64,000 nt of DNA from Desulfopila inferna (GTDB lineage Bacteria > Desulfobacterota > Desulfobulbia > Desulfobulbales > Desulfocapsaceae). Positions 27,480 to 35,955 of this stretch are shown here, one piece after another (position 1 is the first letter of the stretch; the number at the start of each line of letters is the position of its first letter). Under the pieces are notes generated by a model. The model was not told where the DNA came from. It ran no database searches and saw only the letters and a program-made list of their open reading frames with translations. The stretch is from NCBI RefSeq assembly GCF_016919005.1, contig NZ_JAFFQE010000002.1, positions 744,001-808,000 of the forward strand, in the 5' to 3' direction. Made by a program: the position numbers and the translations under genes.

Positions 27480-27636
27480 GATTATTCCTGAAACCCTGCA
27501 TTTTCCGGCCCAGGTCGGAACTGCTCTTTTCATCGGGACGCTATAAACCCATCCATGGGGGCTTCGCTGCAGCCGTCCGGGCTGCAGAGACCCGAGAAAA
27601 GAGCAGTCCCAACCTTGCGCTGAGGATAGGGTAATC
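27480..27636. repeat. Nested-hairpin repeat family E1, copy 1 (157 bp)
   Basis: Begins GATTATTCCTGA and ends GGATAGGGTAATC, forming an outer inverted repeat. An inner stem pairs ACTGCTCTTTTC with GAAAAGAGCAGT, and the apex is CTGCAGCC/GGCTGCAG. Two other copies lie at 46421-46539 and 47054-47210. This copy sits between the sortase gene and tex. Confidence 0.8.
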
Positions 27637-27938
27637 AGGAAATTATAATGCAATTCCAATTCGGGACAGGCCACTGGCTCGTCTCGTTGTCTCTTCAAAT
27701 AAACTGCTTCTCCTCTCCTTCCTCAGTTTTTTAAACTGTTCATTTCGCCCCGTAGAATGATAACCACTGCCAATGTATTGTTTATAAGGTATGATGGATT
27801 GTTCAGGATTCGTGGAAGTTTAAAAAGCGGCTCTTCCGGAGTTAGGGTACTTTTGCTTCACCGCCATTCTGATGATTGAGCTCCTGAACAAAAGGGCGCT
27901 TCAGTCTATTGAACCAAAAAAGTAAAGAAAGAAACAAA

Positions 27939-30065
27939 ATGAAGATCACCGCAAAAGAAACACAAACCATTTCGGCCGAACTGGGGATCGCTGAGCGGAG
28001 TGTGGCCAACACCATATCATTGCTGGAAGAGGGCGGCACCGTTCCTTTTATAGCGAGATACCGCAAGGAGATGACCTCATCACTGGATGAGGTGCAGATT
28101 ACCGCGATCAGGGACAGCCTGTCGCATCATCGGGAACTGGTCAGGCGCAAGTCGGCAATTCTCACGTCCCTTGCCGAACGAGACCTGCTCCAGGACGATC
28201 TCCGCCGAAAAATCGATGCCGCCGAGACCCTCACCCACCTTGAGGATATCTATCTACCCTACAGACCAAAAAGAAGGACCCGAGCGATGGCTGCCCGGGA
28301 AAAAGGACTGGAGCCCCTGGCGCAGTTGATCCTGAGTGGAGGTCCATATCAGGAAAAGGCCGCGGACTTTCTCTCGGAGGAACATGAAATAATCAACGTC
28401 GAAGATGCTCTGGCCGGTGCCCGCGATATTGTCGCCGAAGGAGTCAGTGAGAGTATCGACGTGCGTCGGCGCCTGCGTAGTCTTTTTGCAAAAGAGGCGG
28501 TAATCTCTTCCAGCGTAGTGGAGAAAAAACGGGAAGAGGCTGTCAAATTCAGGGATTATTTCGACTGGCAGGAGCCTGTCGCCAAGGCAGCGGGGCATAG
28601 GTTGCTTGCCCTCTTCCGCGGTGAAACCCAAAAATATCTCAAGCTGTCCATCCGTCCTGCCGCCGAGAAGGCGTTGGAGGTGATCAGCTCGTTATATTTA
28701 GGCCACCGCAGGGAAAATGGACAGCTTCTTCAGGCACTGGAGGAGAGCTATTCCCGGCTGCTGGCGCCATCGCTGGAAAATGAACTGCGCAAGACTCTGA
28801 AGGAACGGGCGGATGCCGAGGCGATCGAGGTTTTTTCCAGAAATCTGGAAGAGCTGCTGCTTGCCCCACCCCTTGGACAGAAAAGGGTGATGGCCCTGGA
28901 TCCGGGATTCAGAACGGGGGCAAAGCTGGTTTGCCTTGATGAACAGGGGGCGCTGCTGCATCGTGAGACCATTTATCCGACCCACGGCGGCAAAAACAGC
29001 GAACAGGCGGCAGCCGTCATCAGAAAACTGACCGACAGGCATGCAATCGAAGCAATAGCGATCGGCAACGGTACCGCCGGTCGGGAGACCGAGACCTTTG
29101 TGCGCTCCCTCAATCTTCAGGATTCGCTTCTTATCACTCTTGTCAACGAGGACGGTGCCTCGATTTATTCGGCTTCGGAAACAGCCCGAAAGGAATTTCC
29201 GGATGAAGATATTACCGTACGCGGTGCTGTTTCCATCGGCAGGAGGCTACAGGATCCGTTGGCGGAGCTGGTAAAAATTGATCCGAAATCCATAGGCGTC
29301 GGACAGTATCAGCATGATGTCAACCAGACCGATCTGAAGAAAAGCCTGGAGGAAGTTGTGATTCGCTGTGTCAACCGCGTCGGAGTGGAGGTCAACAGCG
29401 CCAGCGGTGAGCTGCTCAGTTATATTGCCGGGTTGGGAACGACTCTTGCCGCCAATATTGTGGCCTACCGTAATGACAATGGAATTTTCCGCAGTCGCAG
29501 AGATCTGCTCAAGGTGAAAAGGCTTGGCGCCAAAGCCTACGAGCAGTGTGCCGGATTTCTCCGCGTCCGTAACTCGGCAAATCCTCTGGATAACAGCGGT
29601 GTCCATCCGGAACGATATGCTCTGGTGCAGACAATGGCCAGGGATCTTGGAGTCGAGGTTAAGGATCTTCTACTTTCGGAGTCAACCAGAAGCCGCATTC
29701 GGCTGCATGACTACAGCGGCGACGGCGTCGGCATGGAGACGCTGAATGATATTATGGAGGAACTTGCCAGGCCGGGAAGGGACCCGCGGCAAAAATTCGT
29801 GCAGTTCCGCTTCGATGACAGCGTTCACGCCATGGAAGATCTGCAGGTCGGCATGATACTGCCGGCGATTATCACCAATGTCACTAAATTTGGGGCATTC
29901 GCCGATATCGGCATAAAACAGGATGGCCTGATTCATATCAGCCGCATGGCGGACCGCTTCATCAAAGATCCCTCGGAAGTGGTGAGTATCAGGCAGCAGG
30001 TCAGGGTAAAAGTTGTTGAAGTTGATATCCAGAGAAAGCGGATCGGCCTTTCGCTGCTACTCTGA
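27939..30065 (+). CDS. tex: Tex-family RNA-binding transcription accessory protein
   Basis: 708 residues from ATG; a TTG 30 bp earlier is possible, and neither has a strong ribosome binding site. The N-terminal Tex helical region contains VPFIARYRKEMT and ELAERDLL-like segments and a conserved LEDIYLPYRPKRRTRA. A YqgF/RNase H-like core has VMALDPGFRTGAKLVCLD. Helix-hairpin-helix repeats follow (GLGTTLAANIVAYRND, RLGAKAYEQCAGFL). A C-terminal S1 domain reads LPAIITNVTKFGAFADIG and ends LSLLL. All domains are in the expected order. Tex binds nucleic acids and affects transcription and ribosomal RNA processing. Confidence 0.95.
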   Translation: MKITAKETQTISAELGIAERSVANTISLLEEGGTVPFIARYRKEMTSSLDEVQITAIRDSLSHHRELVRRKSAILTSLAERDLLQDDLRRKIDAAETLTHLEDIYLPYRPKRRTRAMAAREKGLEPLAQLILSGGPYQEKAADFLSEEHEIINVEDALAGARDIVAEGVSESIDVRRRLRSLFAKEAVISSSVVEKKREEAVKFRDYFDWQEPVAKAAGHRLLALFRGETQKYLKLSIRPAAEKALEVISSLYLGHRRENGQLLQALEESYSRLLAPSLENELRKTLKERADAEAIEVFSRNLEELLLAPPLGQKRVMALDPGFRTGAKLVCLDEQGALLHRETIYPTHGGKNSEQAAAVIRKLTDRHAIEAIAIGNGTAGRETETFVRSLNLQDSLLITLVNEDGASIYSASETARKEFPDEDITVRGAVSIGRRLQDPLAELVKIDPKSIGVGQYQHDVNQTDLKKSLEEVVIRCVNRVGVEVNSASGELLSYIAGLGTTLAANIVAYRNDNGIFRSRRDLLKVKRLGAKAYEQCAGFLRVRNSANPLDNSGVHPERYALVQTMARDLGVEVKDLLLSESTRSRIRLHDYSGDGVGMETLNDIMEELARPGRDPRQKFVQFRFDDSVHAMEDLQVGMILPAIITNVTKFGAFADIGIKQDGLIHISRMADRFIKDPSEVVSIRQQVRVKVVEVDIQRKRIGLSLLL

Positions 30066-30173
30066 TGGATTCCCGCGGCCGTCGTATTTTCTTGAATTTT
30101 GAAAGAAAGTACGGTTTCTTCTATGATATACACCTTATTTCCGTATGTAATTTTTATATTCCAGACTCTTTTA

Positions 30174-30842
30174 ATGCCTATTTTTAAAAATAAAGACAAC
30201 TTTGCCCATAAGAATACTCTTAATCATCGTGATATCCTCCATCTTTCGGATGAATTGGTCATCAACAGAGGAAGCGAAAGAACCTGCTATCGACATCCGA
30301 AAGACACCAAACTGGTGATAAAGGTTCCGATCAGCACCGCAGGAAAGAAAGCCGAGGCTAATCACAATGAACTGAAGGGTTATCGGATATTGCGGGAAGA
30401 AGGAATTGATCTGTCATTTGTCAGCCACTGTTATGGTTTTGTCAATACAGATCAGGGGCAGGGACTTGTTTGCGATTGTATCCGAGATGATGATGGCGCT
30501 ATATCAAAAACCATTTGGGATACGGTCGTCTTCCAGGACGATTGTGATGTAGGGCATATTCTCGAAATAACAGAAACATTCTGTGATTTCCTGATCTCCA
30601 ACCGGATATGGATTTTTGATCTTAATCTAAAAAATATTGTCCTCAAACAGCTTACCGACGGTACCTGCAAACCCTATATTATTGACGTGAAGGGGAGATA
30701 TGTAAATTACGAATTGATCCCCTTTTCCAGGTATATTCCGTATCTTTCCCTACAGAAGCTGAGGCGGAGAAGTTCACAGCTTCTGCAGAGGATAACCGAG
30801 TATCATCGAAGAAGGGAAGAACTGCAAATGATGGAAGGATGA
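30174..30842 (+). CDS. YrbL-like (PhoP regulatory network) kinase-fold protein
   Basis: 222 residues from the preferred ATG; earlier in-frame starts add a hydrophobic stretch not seen in the family. ERTCYRHPKDTKLVIKVPIS matches the YrbL nucleotide-loop region. VCDCIRDDDGAISKT and SNRIWIFDLNLKNIVLKQL resemble the hinge and a catalytic-loop-like segment in which Asp precedes Asn. These place it in the YrbL/protein-kinase-like superfamily. Function is unknown; in enterobacteria yrbL is PhoP- and BasR-regulated. It follows tex by about 108 bp. Confidence 0.7.
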   Translation: MPIFKNKDNFAHKNTLNHRDILHLSDELVINRGSERTCYRHPKDTKLVIKVPISTAGKKAEANHNELKGYRILREEGIDLSFVSHCYGFVNTDQGQGLVCDCIRDDDGAISKTIWDTVVFQDDCDVGHILEITETFCDFLISNRIWIFDLNLKNIVLKQLTDGTCKPYIIDVKGRYVNYELIPFSRYIPYLSLQKLRRRSSQLLQRITEYHRRREELQMMEG

Positions 30843-30973
30843 AGGCAGGCCTAGGAAATTCGCTTTGGCTGGGAATGCTTTACCATGATCTAAGGACCGC
30901 TTTCGATTCTTGAAATTGCGGATTGTGAAACAAATACTATATACTCAAGCAGTCATCTGGTGATCCTGAAAAA

Positions 30974-31792
30974 ATGATAGCGCAGCACATAACCGATAAG
31001 CCTGCCCTGATATTAGCTGCATTCGGCAGCAGTCGTCGGGGAAAGGCTATTTTTGACCTGTTCCACGAAAAGGTGGCCGAGCGCTATAGAAACTACTCGA
31101 TTTACTGGGGCTACACCTCTCGGATAATTTGCCGGAAAACCGGAAAGCCAAGCCTTCATCAGACCCTTGTTGAGGTGAAATCTGCCGGCTTCCGCCAAGC
31201 CATCATTCTGCCTCTGCAAATCTTTCCCGGGGCGGAATATCAGAATATATCTGCTGCGGCAGTTAATTTTCCCGATCTGGAAGTTGTTGTCGGGGAAACC
31301 CTGATGCACAGGTGGAAATTCGTCAAAGAGGTTCTGAGTGTCGTTGAAAAAGATTTTGCAGGTTCAGATCAAGCGCTGAATCTTCTTGCCCTTCACGGTT
31401 CGCCCCTGGCCGGAGATCCCGCCAACGGTGTCTGTCTCGGCCTCGAAAAACTTGTAACCGACCGTTATGATCATGTTATGGTAGCGTCTCTTGAAGGAGT
31501 TCCGGACCACGAGGCGGTTTTCCGCAAAATGAAACGATCGATGCTGGTTGAAAAATACCAGCGGATCCGCATACTCCCCCTGCTGTTCATCGCCGGACTT
31601 CATGTCGAAGATGACTTAATGGGGGAGGGACCAAGCTGGAAAGTCAGCCTAGAAAATATGGGTTTTGATGTCGAATGCCCGGTTGTCGAGTTTGGTGGTG
31701 AACGTTTTTATAAAAGCCTGGCTTGCTATCCTGAAGTTCTCGAATTTTTCCTGCAAAGACTAGAGCGCAGCCTGACTCTGCTTCGCAGCTAA
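30974..31792 (+). CDS. cbiK: Anaerobic sirohydrochlorin cobaltochelatase, CbiK type
   Basis: 272 residues. LILAAFGSSRRGKAIFDLF opens the chelatase fold. LLALHGSPLAGDPANG carries the first metal-binding His, and LPLLFIAGLHVEDDLMGEG carries the second, matching CbiK. The conserved WKVSLENMGFDVECP follows. CbiK inserts cobalt (or iron) into sirohydrochlorin for anaerobic cobalamin or haem d1/sirohaem routes. No signal peptide is present, so the cytoplasmic rather than periplasmic Desulfovibrio-type isoform is expected. No other corrin gene and no cobalamin riboswitch is visible nearby. Confidence 0.88.
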   Translation: MIAQHITDKPALILAAFGSSRRGKAIFDLFHEKVAERYRNYSIYWGYTSRIICRKTGKPSLHQTLVEVKSAGFRQAIILPLQIFPGAEYQNISAAAVNFPDLEVVVGETLMHRWKFVKEVLSVVEKDFAGSDQALNLLALHGSPLAGDPANGVCLGLEKLVTDRYDHVMVASLEGVPDHEAVFRKMKRSMLVEKYQRIRILPLLFIAGLHVEDDLMGEGPSWKVSLENMGFDVECPVVEFGGERFYKSLACYPEVLEFFLQRLERSLTLLRS

Positions 31793-32146
31793 ATATGATT
31801 TCATGAGCCTGGCAGGTTTATGGGACGAGGCATCACGGGGAAAGCTGTAGTAATCTACCGCGAGCTCGTGATAACGCTGTACCTGAGCCTGCCAGGTTGA
31901 ACAGAGCGAATCATTCTTTCTTCCCTTCTTCTCAATGACTACACTATCTCTATGGCGTCGTTAAGAGTCTGATCTTTTTTCTATGATCTATGCGATCGTT
32001 AATGATTCACTCATCGGGAGACTACGGACCAGCAGAGCTGGATCAGTGCCTGGGCAGTAAAGGCCCATTACTGAATTAAATACATTATCGTTTTCTGGTC
32101 TTAAGTGACGACTTTCAGAAGTAAGGCATAAACAGGAGCAGCATAT
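31793..32146. other. 354-bp intergenic region with a nested inverted repeat
   Basis: No gene is supported. CCTGGCAGG (31808-31816) pairs with CCTGCCAGG (31888-31896), and ATCACG pairs with CGTGAT inside that pair, so an RNA from this stretch could fold into a long hairpin after the cbiK stop. No T-run follows. The right half upstream of the glycosyltransferase shows nothing I can name. Confidence 0.5.
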
Positions 32147-33310
32147 ATGGAAATTGTTTTTCTCTCTGCCGCCCTGATGATTTTTCTCATTACCTGCCTT
32201 TCGGCAGCCGATCTTTTTTTCGGTATACGCGGCATGAGAAGGTTGAGCGAGGTCGATCCGTTGAAAGATCGGGAACAGCCGCTGGTTTCCGTTATAATAC
32301 CGGCCTGCAATGAGGAAGAGCATATTGAGCAGACCATCCGGGCCCAGCTGCGTCAGGATTATCCACATCTGCAAATAATAGCCATAAATGACAGATCAAG
32401 CGATGCAACAGGTGCCATCCTTGAGAAACTCGGTAAAAAATATGAAGCACTGGAGATCCTGCACATTGACGATCTGCCGCAGGGCTGGATGGGAAAATCC
32501 CATGCTCTGCAGCTTGGAGCGGAGGCGGCGAACGGTCATTATCTACTCTTTACCGATGGTGACATTTTGATGGACAGTACGACTATTGCCCGGGCCGTCG
32601 AACATATGGAAAACGAAGATCTCGATCATATTGCCTTAGTCTTTCGAAATATCTCTCCCGGCTGGCTGCTCAACAGCTTGATTCTCGACTCCAGTGCGTC
32701 TCTTCTGCAGCTTTTCAGACCGTGGCGGGCACGGAAAAAAAACTCGAAAAACTTTATCGGCGTTGGCGCCTTCAATATGGTGCGGAAGCAGGTATATCAT
32801 GCCGTCGGCGGTCATAAAGCTATTCGTATGCATCCCATAGATGATATTATGCTCGGCAAGAACATCAAACGCGACGGATACCATCAGGAAGGCCTTCTTG
32901 GCATGGATCTGGTGACGGTACCCTGGTACTCCGATATAAGGGCAATGGTGAACGGCCTGATGAAAAATGCCATGGCCACCATTAACTACCGTTATTTCAT
33001 GTTGATCCCGCTACTCTTTGGCATGGTTATGCTCACTATCGTGCCCTTTTGGGCAACGATGTTCCTCGATGGCTATAGCAGATTGTTTTTTGTCGGTGCA
33101 ATACTCGTGAGGATAACGGCATTCTATTACGGCACACGTCTGCTGGAAATCTCGCCCTGGTGCGCCCCTGGGACTATTATTACTCCGTACCTTTCCGTTT
33201 ACATTGTTCTTCGGGCGGCATGGTATAATTATCGGGATAGAGGGATTATCTGGAGGGGAACCCACTATTCTCTTGCCGAACTGAAAAAGAACGAGCCGCT
33301 GTGGCCTTGA
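32147..33310 (+). CDS. Membrane glycosyltransferase, family 2
   Basis: 387 residues. An N-terminal helix (1-25) is followed by the GT-A domain: LVSVIIPACNEEEHIEQTI, IIAINDRSSDAT, the DxD-type YLLFTDGDILM and the acceptor-side HPIDDIMLGKNIKR. The C-terminal third (about 285-360) has several membrane helices. It is a processive or lipid-linked-acceptor GT2 enzyme like the HpnB-type family; the acceptor cannot be deduced. CAGGAGCAGCATAT precedes the ATG. It stands alone between cbiK and hpt. Confidence 0.85.
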   Translation: MEIVFLSAALMIFLITCLSAADLFFGIRGMRRLSEVDPLKDREQPLVSVIIPACNEEEHIEQTIRAQLRQDYPHLQIIAINDRSSDATGAILEKLGKKYEALEILHIDDLPQGWMGKSHALQLGAEAANGHYLLFTDGDILMDSTTIARAVEHMENEDLDHIALVFRNISPGWLLNSLILDSSASLLQLFRPWRARKKNSKNFIGVGAFNMVRKQVYHAVGGHKAIRMHPIDDIMLGKNIKRDGYHQEGLLGMDLVTVPWYSDIRAMVNGLMKNAMATINYRYFMLIPLLFGMVMLTIVPFWATMFLDGYSRLFFVGAILVRITAFYYGTRLLEISPWCAPGTIITPYLSVYIVLRAAWYNYRDRGIIWRGTHYSLAELKKNEPLWP

Positions 33311-33570
33311 CCAAGAAACCAATTCAGCTGGATTCATGCTACGCTTGAAGATATTGCACAGGCCTTTTTGCAGATGACGCCATCTGTCTTTGACTGAGTT
33401 TAATTGGTGATTATCATCTGGTAATCATTGACAGAGGTTGAACTCTGCTATTCCGGCTGATTTTCATCGGAAATCATATTATTATGAAAAATATTGTTTC
33501 AGGAGACAAGCGTTTGAAAGTGATGTTCTGTTGGCCGAAATTCATAATACTTTAAAATAAAGAGGATATC

Positions 33571-34104
33571 ATGCCGGATACCGGAGTCACAAAAATACTT
33601 ATTCGAGAAGAAGAGATAGCAAAAATCGTGGCCGGACTTGGAGAGGAGATCACCCAGCATTACCGGGAGAGCGGCGGAGAACTGATGGTGGTCGGGCTGC
33701 TGCGTGGTTCCGTAGTCTTTATGGCCGATTTGATACGAAAGATTCATTACCCACTGGTGCTCGATTTTATGGCTGTTTCAAGCTATGGCGACGGCACTGT
33801 CAGCAGCGGTGATGTGAAAATTGTGATGGATCTTGATGAATCTGTCGAAGGCAAGCATGTGCTACTTGTTGAAGATATAATAGATACCGGCACCACCTTT
33901 CAGAAGGTTATTCGCATGATGAAGAATAGAAATCCCAAATCACTGAAAGTTTGCACCTTTCTCAATAAACCGTCGCGCCGGAAATTCGATGTTCCGATCG
34001 ACTTCTGCGGCAAGGACATTCCGGATGAATTCGTCTGCGGTTATGGACTCGATTTTGCTCAGAAATATAGAAACCTGCCATATGTGGGTGTCCTGGGTGA
34101 GTAA
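33571..34104 (+). CDS. hpt: Hypoxanthine phosphoribosyltransferase
   Basis: 177 residues, normal length. ILIREEEIAKIVAGLGEEI is the family N-terminus and LMVVGLLRGSVVFMADL the pyrophosphate loop. HVLLVEDIIDTGTTFQKVI is the PRPP-binding motif with adjacent acidic residues. PDEFVCGYGLDFAQKYRNLP is the conserved C-terminal segment. It salvages hypoxanthine and guanine to nucleotides in the cytosol. GAGGATATC precedes the ATG. The next gene starts 6 bp after its stop. Confidence 0.95.
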   Translation: MPDTGVTKILIREEEIAKIVAGLGEEITQHYRESGGELMVVGLLRGSVVFMADLIRKIHYPLVLDFMAVSSYGDGTVSSGDVKIVMDLDESVEGKHVLLVEDIIDTGTTFQKVIRMMKNRNPKSLKVCTFLNKPSRRKFDVPIDFCGKDIPDEFVCGYGLDFAQKYRNLPYVGVLGE

Positions 34105-34110
34105 CTTTCT

Positions 34111-34656
34111 ATGGGAATAAAAGCGACATTCTTCAGCTCCGACCATCTCTTGTTGATGGTGTGTCTGTTCCTTTTTTTTGCAATATTTGTGATAGATGCG
34201 TCAATCCCTCTGGGTATTGCGGGAGGAGTGCCGTATATCCTGGTTGTTCTTATTTCATTGTGGTCGCCCAGAAAAAAAATGCCGGTGTATATGGCAACCA
34301 CCGGTTCCTTGTTGACTATAATCGGTTTTTTTATATCTCCGGTCGGTGGTGAGCTTTGGCAGGTTGTCGCTAATCGTTTCCTGGCCATATTTGCAATCTG
34401 GACGGCGACCATCCTGAGCATGCAGAGGAAACGATTGTATGAAGAGAAAGAGAAAGCACTCGAAGAAATAAAAATTTTGAGTGGTCTGCTTCCTATCTGC
34501 GCATCGTGTAAGAACATCAAGGATGATCAAGGGCAATGGAAGCAGATGGAATCATATATACGTGATCATTCCGAAGCTGAATTTACTCATGGGATATGTC
34601 CGGATTGTGCAAAAAAACTGTATCCGGATATTGAATTGTATGCAAATAAAGAATGA
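34111..34656 (+). CDS. Small membrane sensor with C-terminal CxxC-CxxC module
   Basis: 181 residues. Four membrane helices fill residues 10-105, including IDASIPLGIAGGVPYILVVL and IGFFISPVGGELWQVVANR, a sensor-type membrane module also seen in front of kinases. A coiled coil (about 108-125) leads to ILSGLLPICASCKNIKDDQG and then GICPDCAKKLYPDI. The tail aligns over about 50 residues with the end of the MASE3-like protein at 12132. There is no kinase, cyclase or receiver domain. It is probably co-transcribed with hpt (6-bp gap), although a functional link is not obvious. Confidence 0.7.
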   Translation: MGIKATFFSSDHLLLMVCLFLFFAIFVIDASIPLGIAGGVPYILVVLISLWSPRKKMPVYMATTGSLLTIIGFFISPVGGELWQVVANRFLAIFAIWTATILSMQRKRLYEEKEKALEEIKILSGLLPICASCKNIKDDQGQWKQMESYIRDHSEAEFTHGICPDCAKKLYPDIELYANKE

Positions 34657-35074
34657 TTTCGGCAATATCAATAACTATTGATGAAATCAAGAATCTAACT
34701 CGGTTGTAAACTAGCCCAGCCCAGCTGGGACGGGATAACAATTCAGGAAAACTCCGCGCTGTCATTCCAGACGGCCATGTCCTCAGCTGGTTATTGCCGG
34801 CGACCATCAATTGCGCTCAAACGTTACCTTGAGAATATCAGCGGTCCTCGTTCCGCCCCTTCCGCACCGGTGGAAATTATCTGGAAAAAGCGGCGAAGAT
34901 ACGATAGGCTGAAAGGAAATGCAGCTCTTGCATCGATCCTAATGTTATTCCGTCTGTGATCACCCGGTAAAAACCATGAATGCGGAAACAGACGTTTGAC
35001 GATGGCCGGCAAGTCGAACGAAGGCGTTTATAAAATTGCCTTAAATAGTTAAATTCTTCATAATGGAGGTTAAA
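34657..35074. other. 418-bp intergenic region
   Basis: No gene with a ribosome binding site is evident. A CCCAGCTGGG palindrome is at about 34719-34728, and a single GCTGTCATTCCAG half-arm of repeat family E3 is near 34757. The AT-rich stretch before 35075 probably holds the promoter of the small Cys-rich gene, but no convincing -35/-10 pair with normal spacing was found. Confidence 0.45.
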
Positions 35075-35233
35075 ATGGCTAACTGTTGCGATATGAAGGA
35101 AGGCGATTTGTTTGTCTGCAATGTTTGCGGCCTTGAGCTGAAAGTGTCCAAGCCTTGTAGTTGTAAGGAAGGTGAGGAGGAGGCCTGCAATGTTCCTCTG
35201 CAGTGCTGCAATCAGGATATGGTGAAGAAGTAA
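35075..35233 (+). CDS. 52-residue Cys-rich small protein (zinc- or iron-binding type)
   Basis: ATG preceded by ATGGAGGTTAAA opens MANCCDMKEGDLFVCNVCGL and ends CCNQDMVKK. Nine Cys are arranged as CC, CxxC, CxC, one single Cys and a final CC. The VCNVCGLELKV core with a later Cys pair resembles desulforedoxin-like and other rubredoxin-like small metal-binding proteins common in sulfate reducers and Geobacter. The exact family is not certain. A strong terminator follows, so it is a monocistronic unit. Confidence 0.75.
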   Translation: MANCCDMKEGDLFVCNVCGLELKVSKPCSCKEGEEEACNVPLQCCNQDMVKK

Positions 35234-35256
35234 AGAAAAACGCTTTTATGCCCGCT

Positions 35257-35291
35257 AAGGGGAAGTGCGGTGATACTGCAGTTCCCCTTTT
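35257..35291 (+). terminator. Rho-independent terminator of the Cys-rich small gene
   Basis: A 12-bp stem with one mismatch, AAGGGGAAGTGC paired with GCAGTTCCCCTT, with a 9-base loop and ending in TTTT, 23 bp after the stop codon. Confidence 0.85.
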
Positions 35292-35356
35292 GTCTGCTGG
35301 GAGTTCTGACCGTTCTCTCCTGATTTCATTGAATTTTCCTCCGATGAAAAGAATCC

Positions 35357-35947
35357 ATGAGCTTTTTCAGTCATAAGACTGCGATTATCGATAAAGATTG
35401 TGTGATCGGCAATGGTACCAGGATATGGCACTGGACCCATATCAGCAGTGGTGCGCGGATCGGCAATAATTGCTCTCTTGGGCAAAATGTTTTTGTCAGC
35501 GGAAAGGCCAGGATAGGCAATAACGTCAGAATTCAAAATAACGTCTCAATTTATGACTGCGTAATTATTGGAGATGATGTATTCTGTGGCCCAAGTATGG
35601 TTTTTACCAATATTATTAATCCCCGCGCCGAAATTTCACGCAGAGATCAATATATGTCCACAATTGTTAAACAAGGTGCGACTCTTGGTGCGAACTGCAC
35701 GATCGTCTGCGGCAACAGCATTGGGGAATATGCCTTCATTGGAGCCGGTTCCGTCGTTACCGGGGGTGTTCCGCCATTTGCTCTGATGGCCGGAAATCCG
35801 GCAAAACACATAGGATGGATGAGTAGATTTGGAGAACGGTTATCTCTGCCGCTATCCGGACAAGGCCGGGACTCATGTCCACATACGGGTGACGTTTATA
35901 TTCTTGAGAAGAACAGCTGTTCGATTCTCAATACAAGCAACAAATAA
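35357..35947 (+). CDS. Left-handed beta-helix sugar N-acetyltransferase (WbpD/WlbB-like)
   Basis: 196 residues. Hexapeptide repeats run through residues 5-160. [17 protein letters not shown] with the catalytic-type His, and [20 protein letters not shown] and [20 protein letters not shown], match UDP-3-amino-sugar N-acetyltransferases of the WbpD/WlbB group. The last 35 residues are extra. The aminotransferase follows 8 bp later, the usual partner that makes the 3-amino group. The product would be a UDP-2,3-diacetamido sugar for a surface polysaccharide or for the lipid A/LPS genes just downstream. Confidence 0.82.
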   Translation: MSFFSHKTAIIDKDCVIGNGTRIWHWTHISSGARIGNNCSLGQNVFVSGKARIGNNVRIQNNVSIYDCVIIGDDVFCGPSMVFTNIINPRAEISRRDQYMSTIVKQGATLGANCTIVCGNSIGEYAFIGAGSVVTGGVPPFALMAGNPAKHIGWMSRFGERLSLPLSGQGRDSCPHTGDVYILEKNSCSILNTSNK

Positions 35948-35955
35948 ATGAAAAC

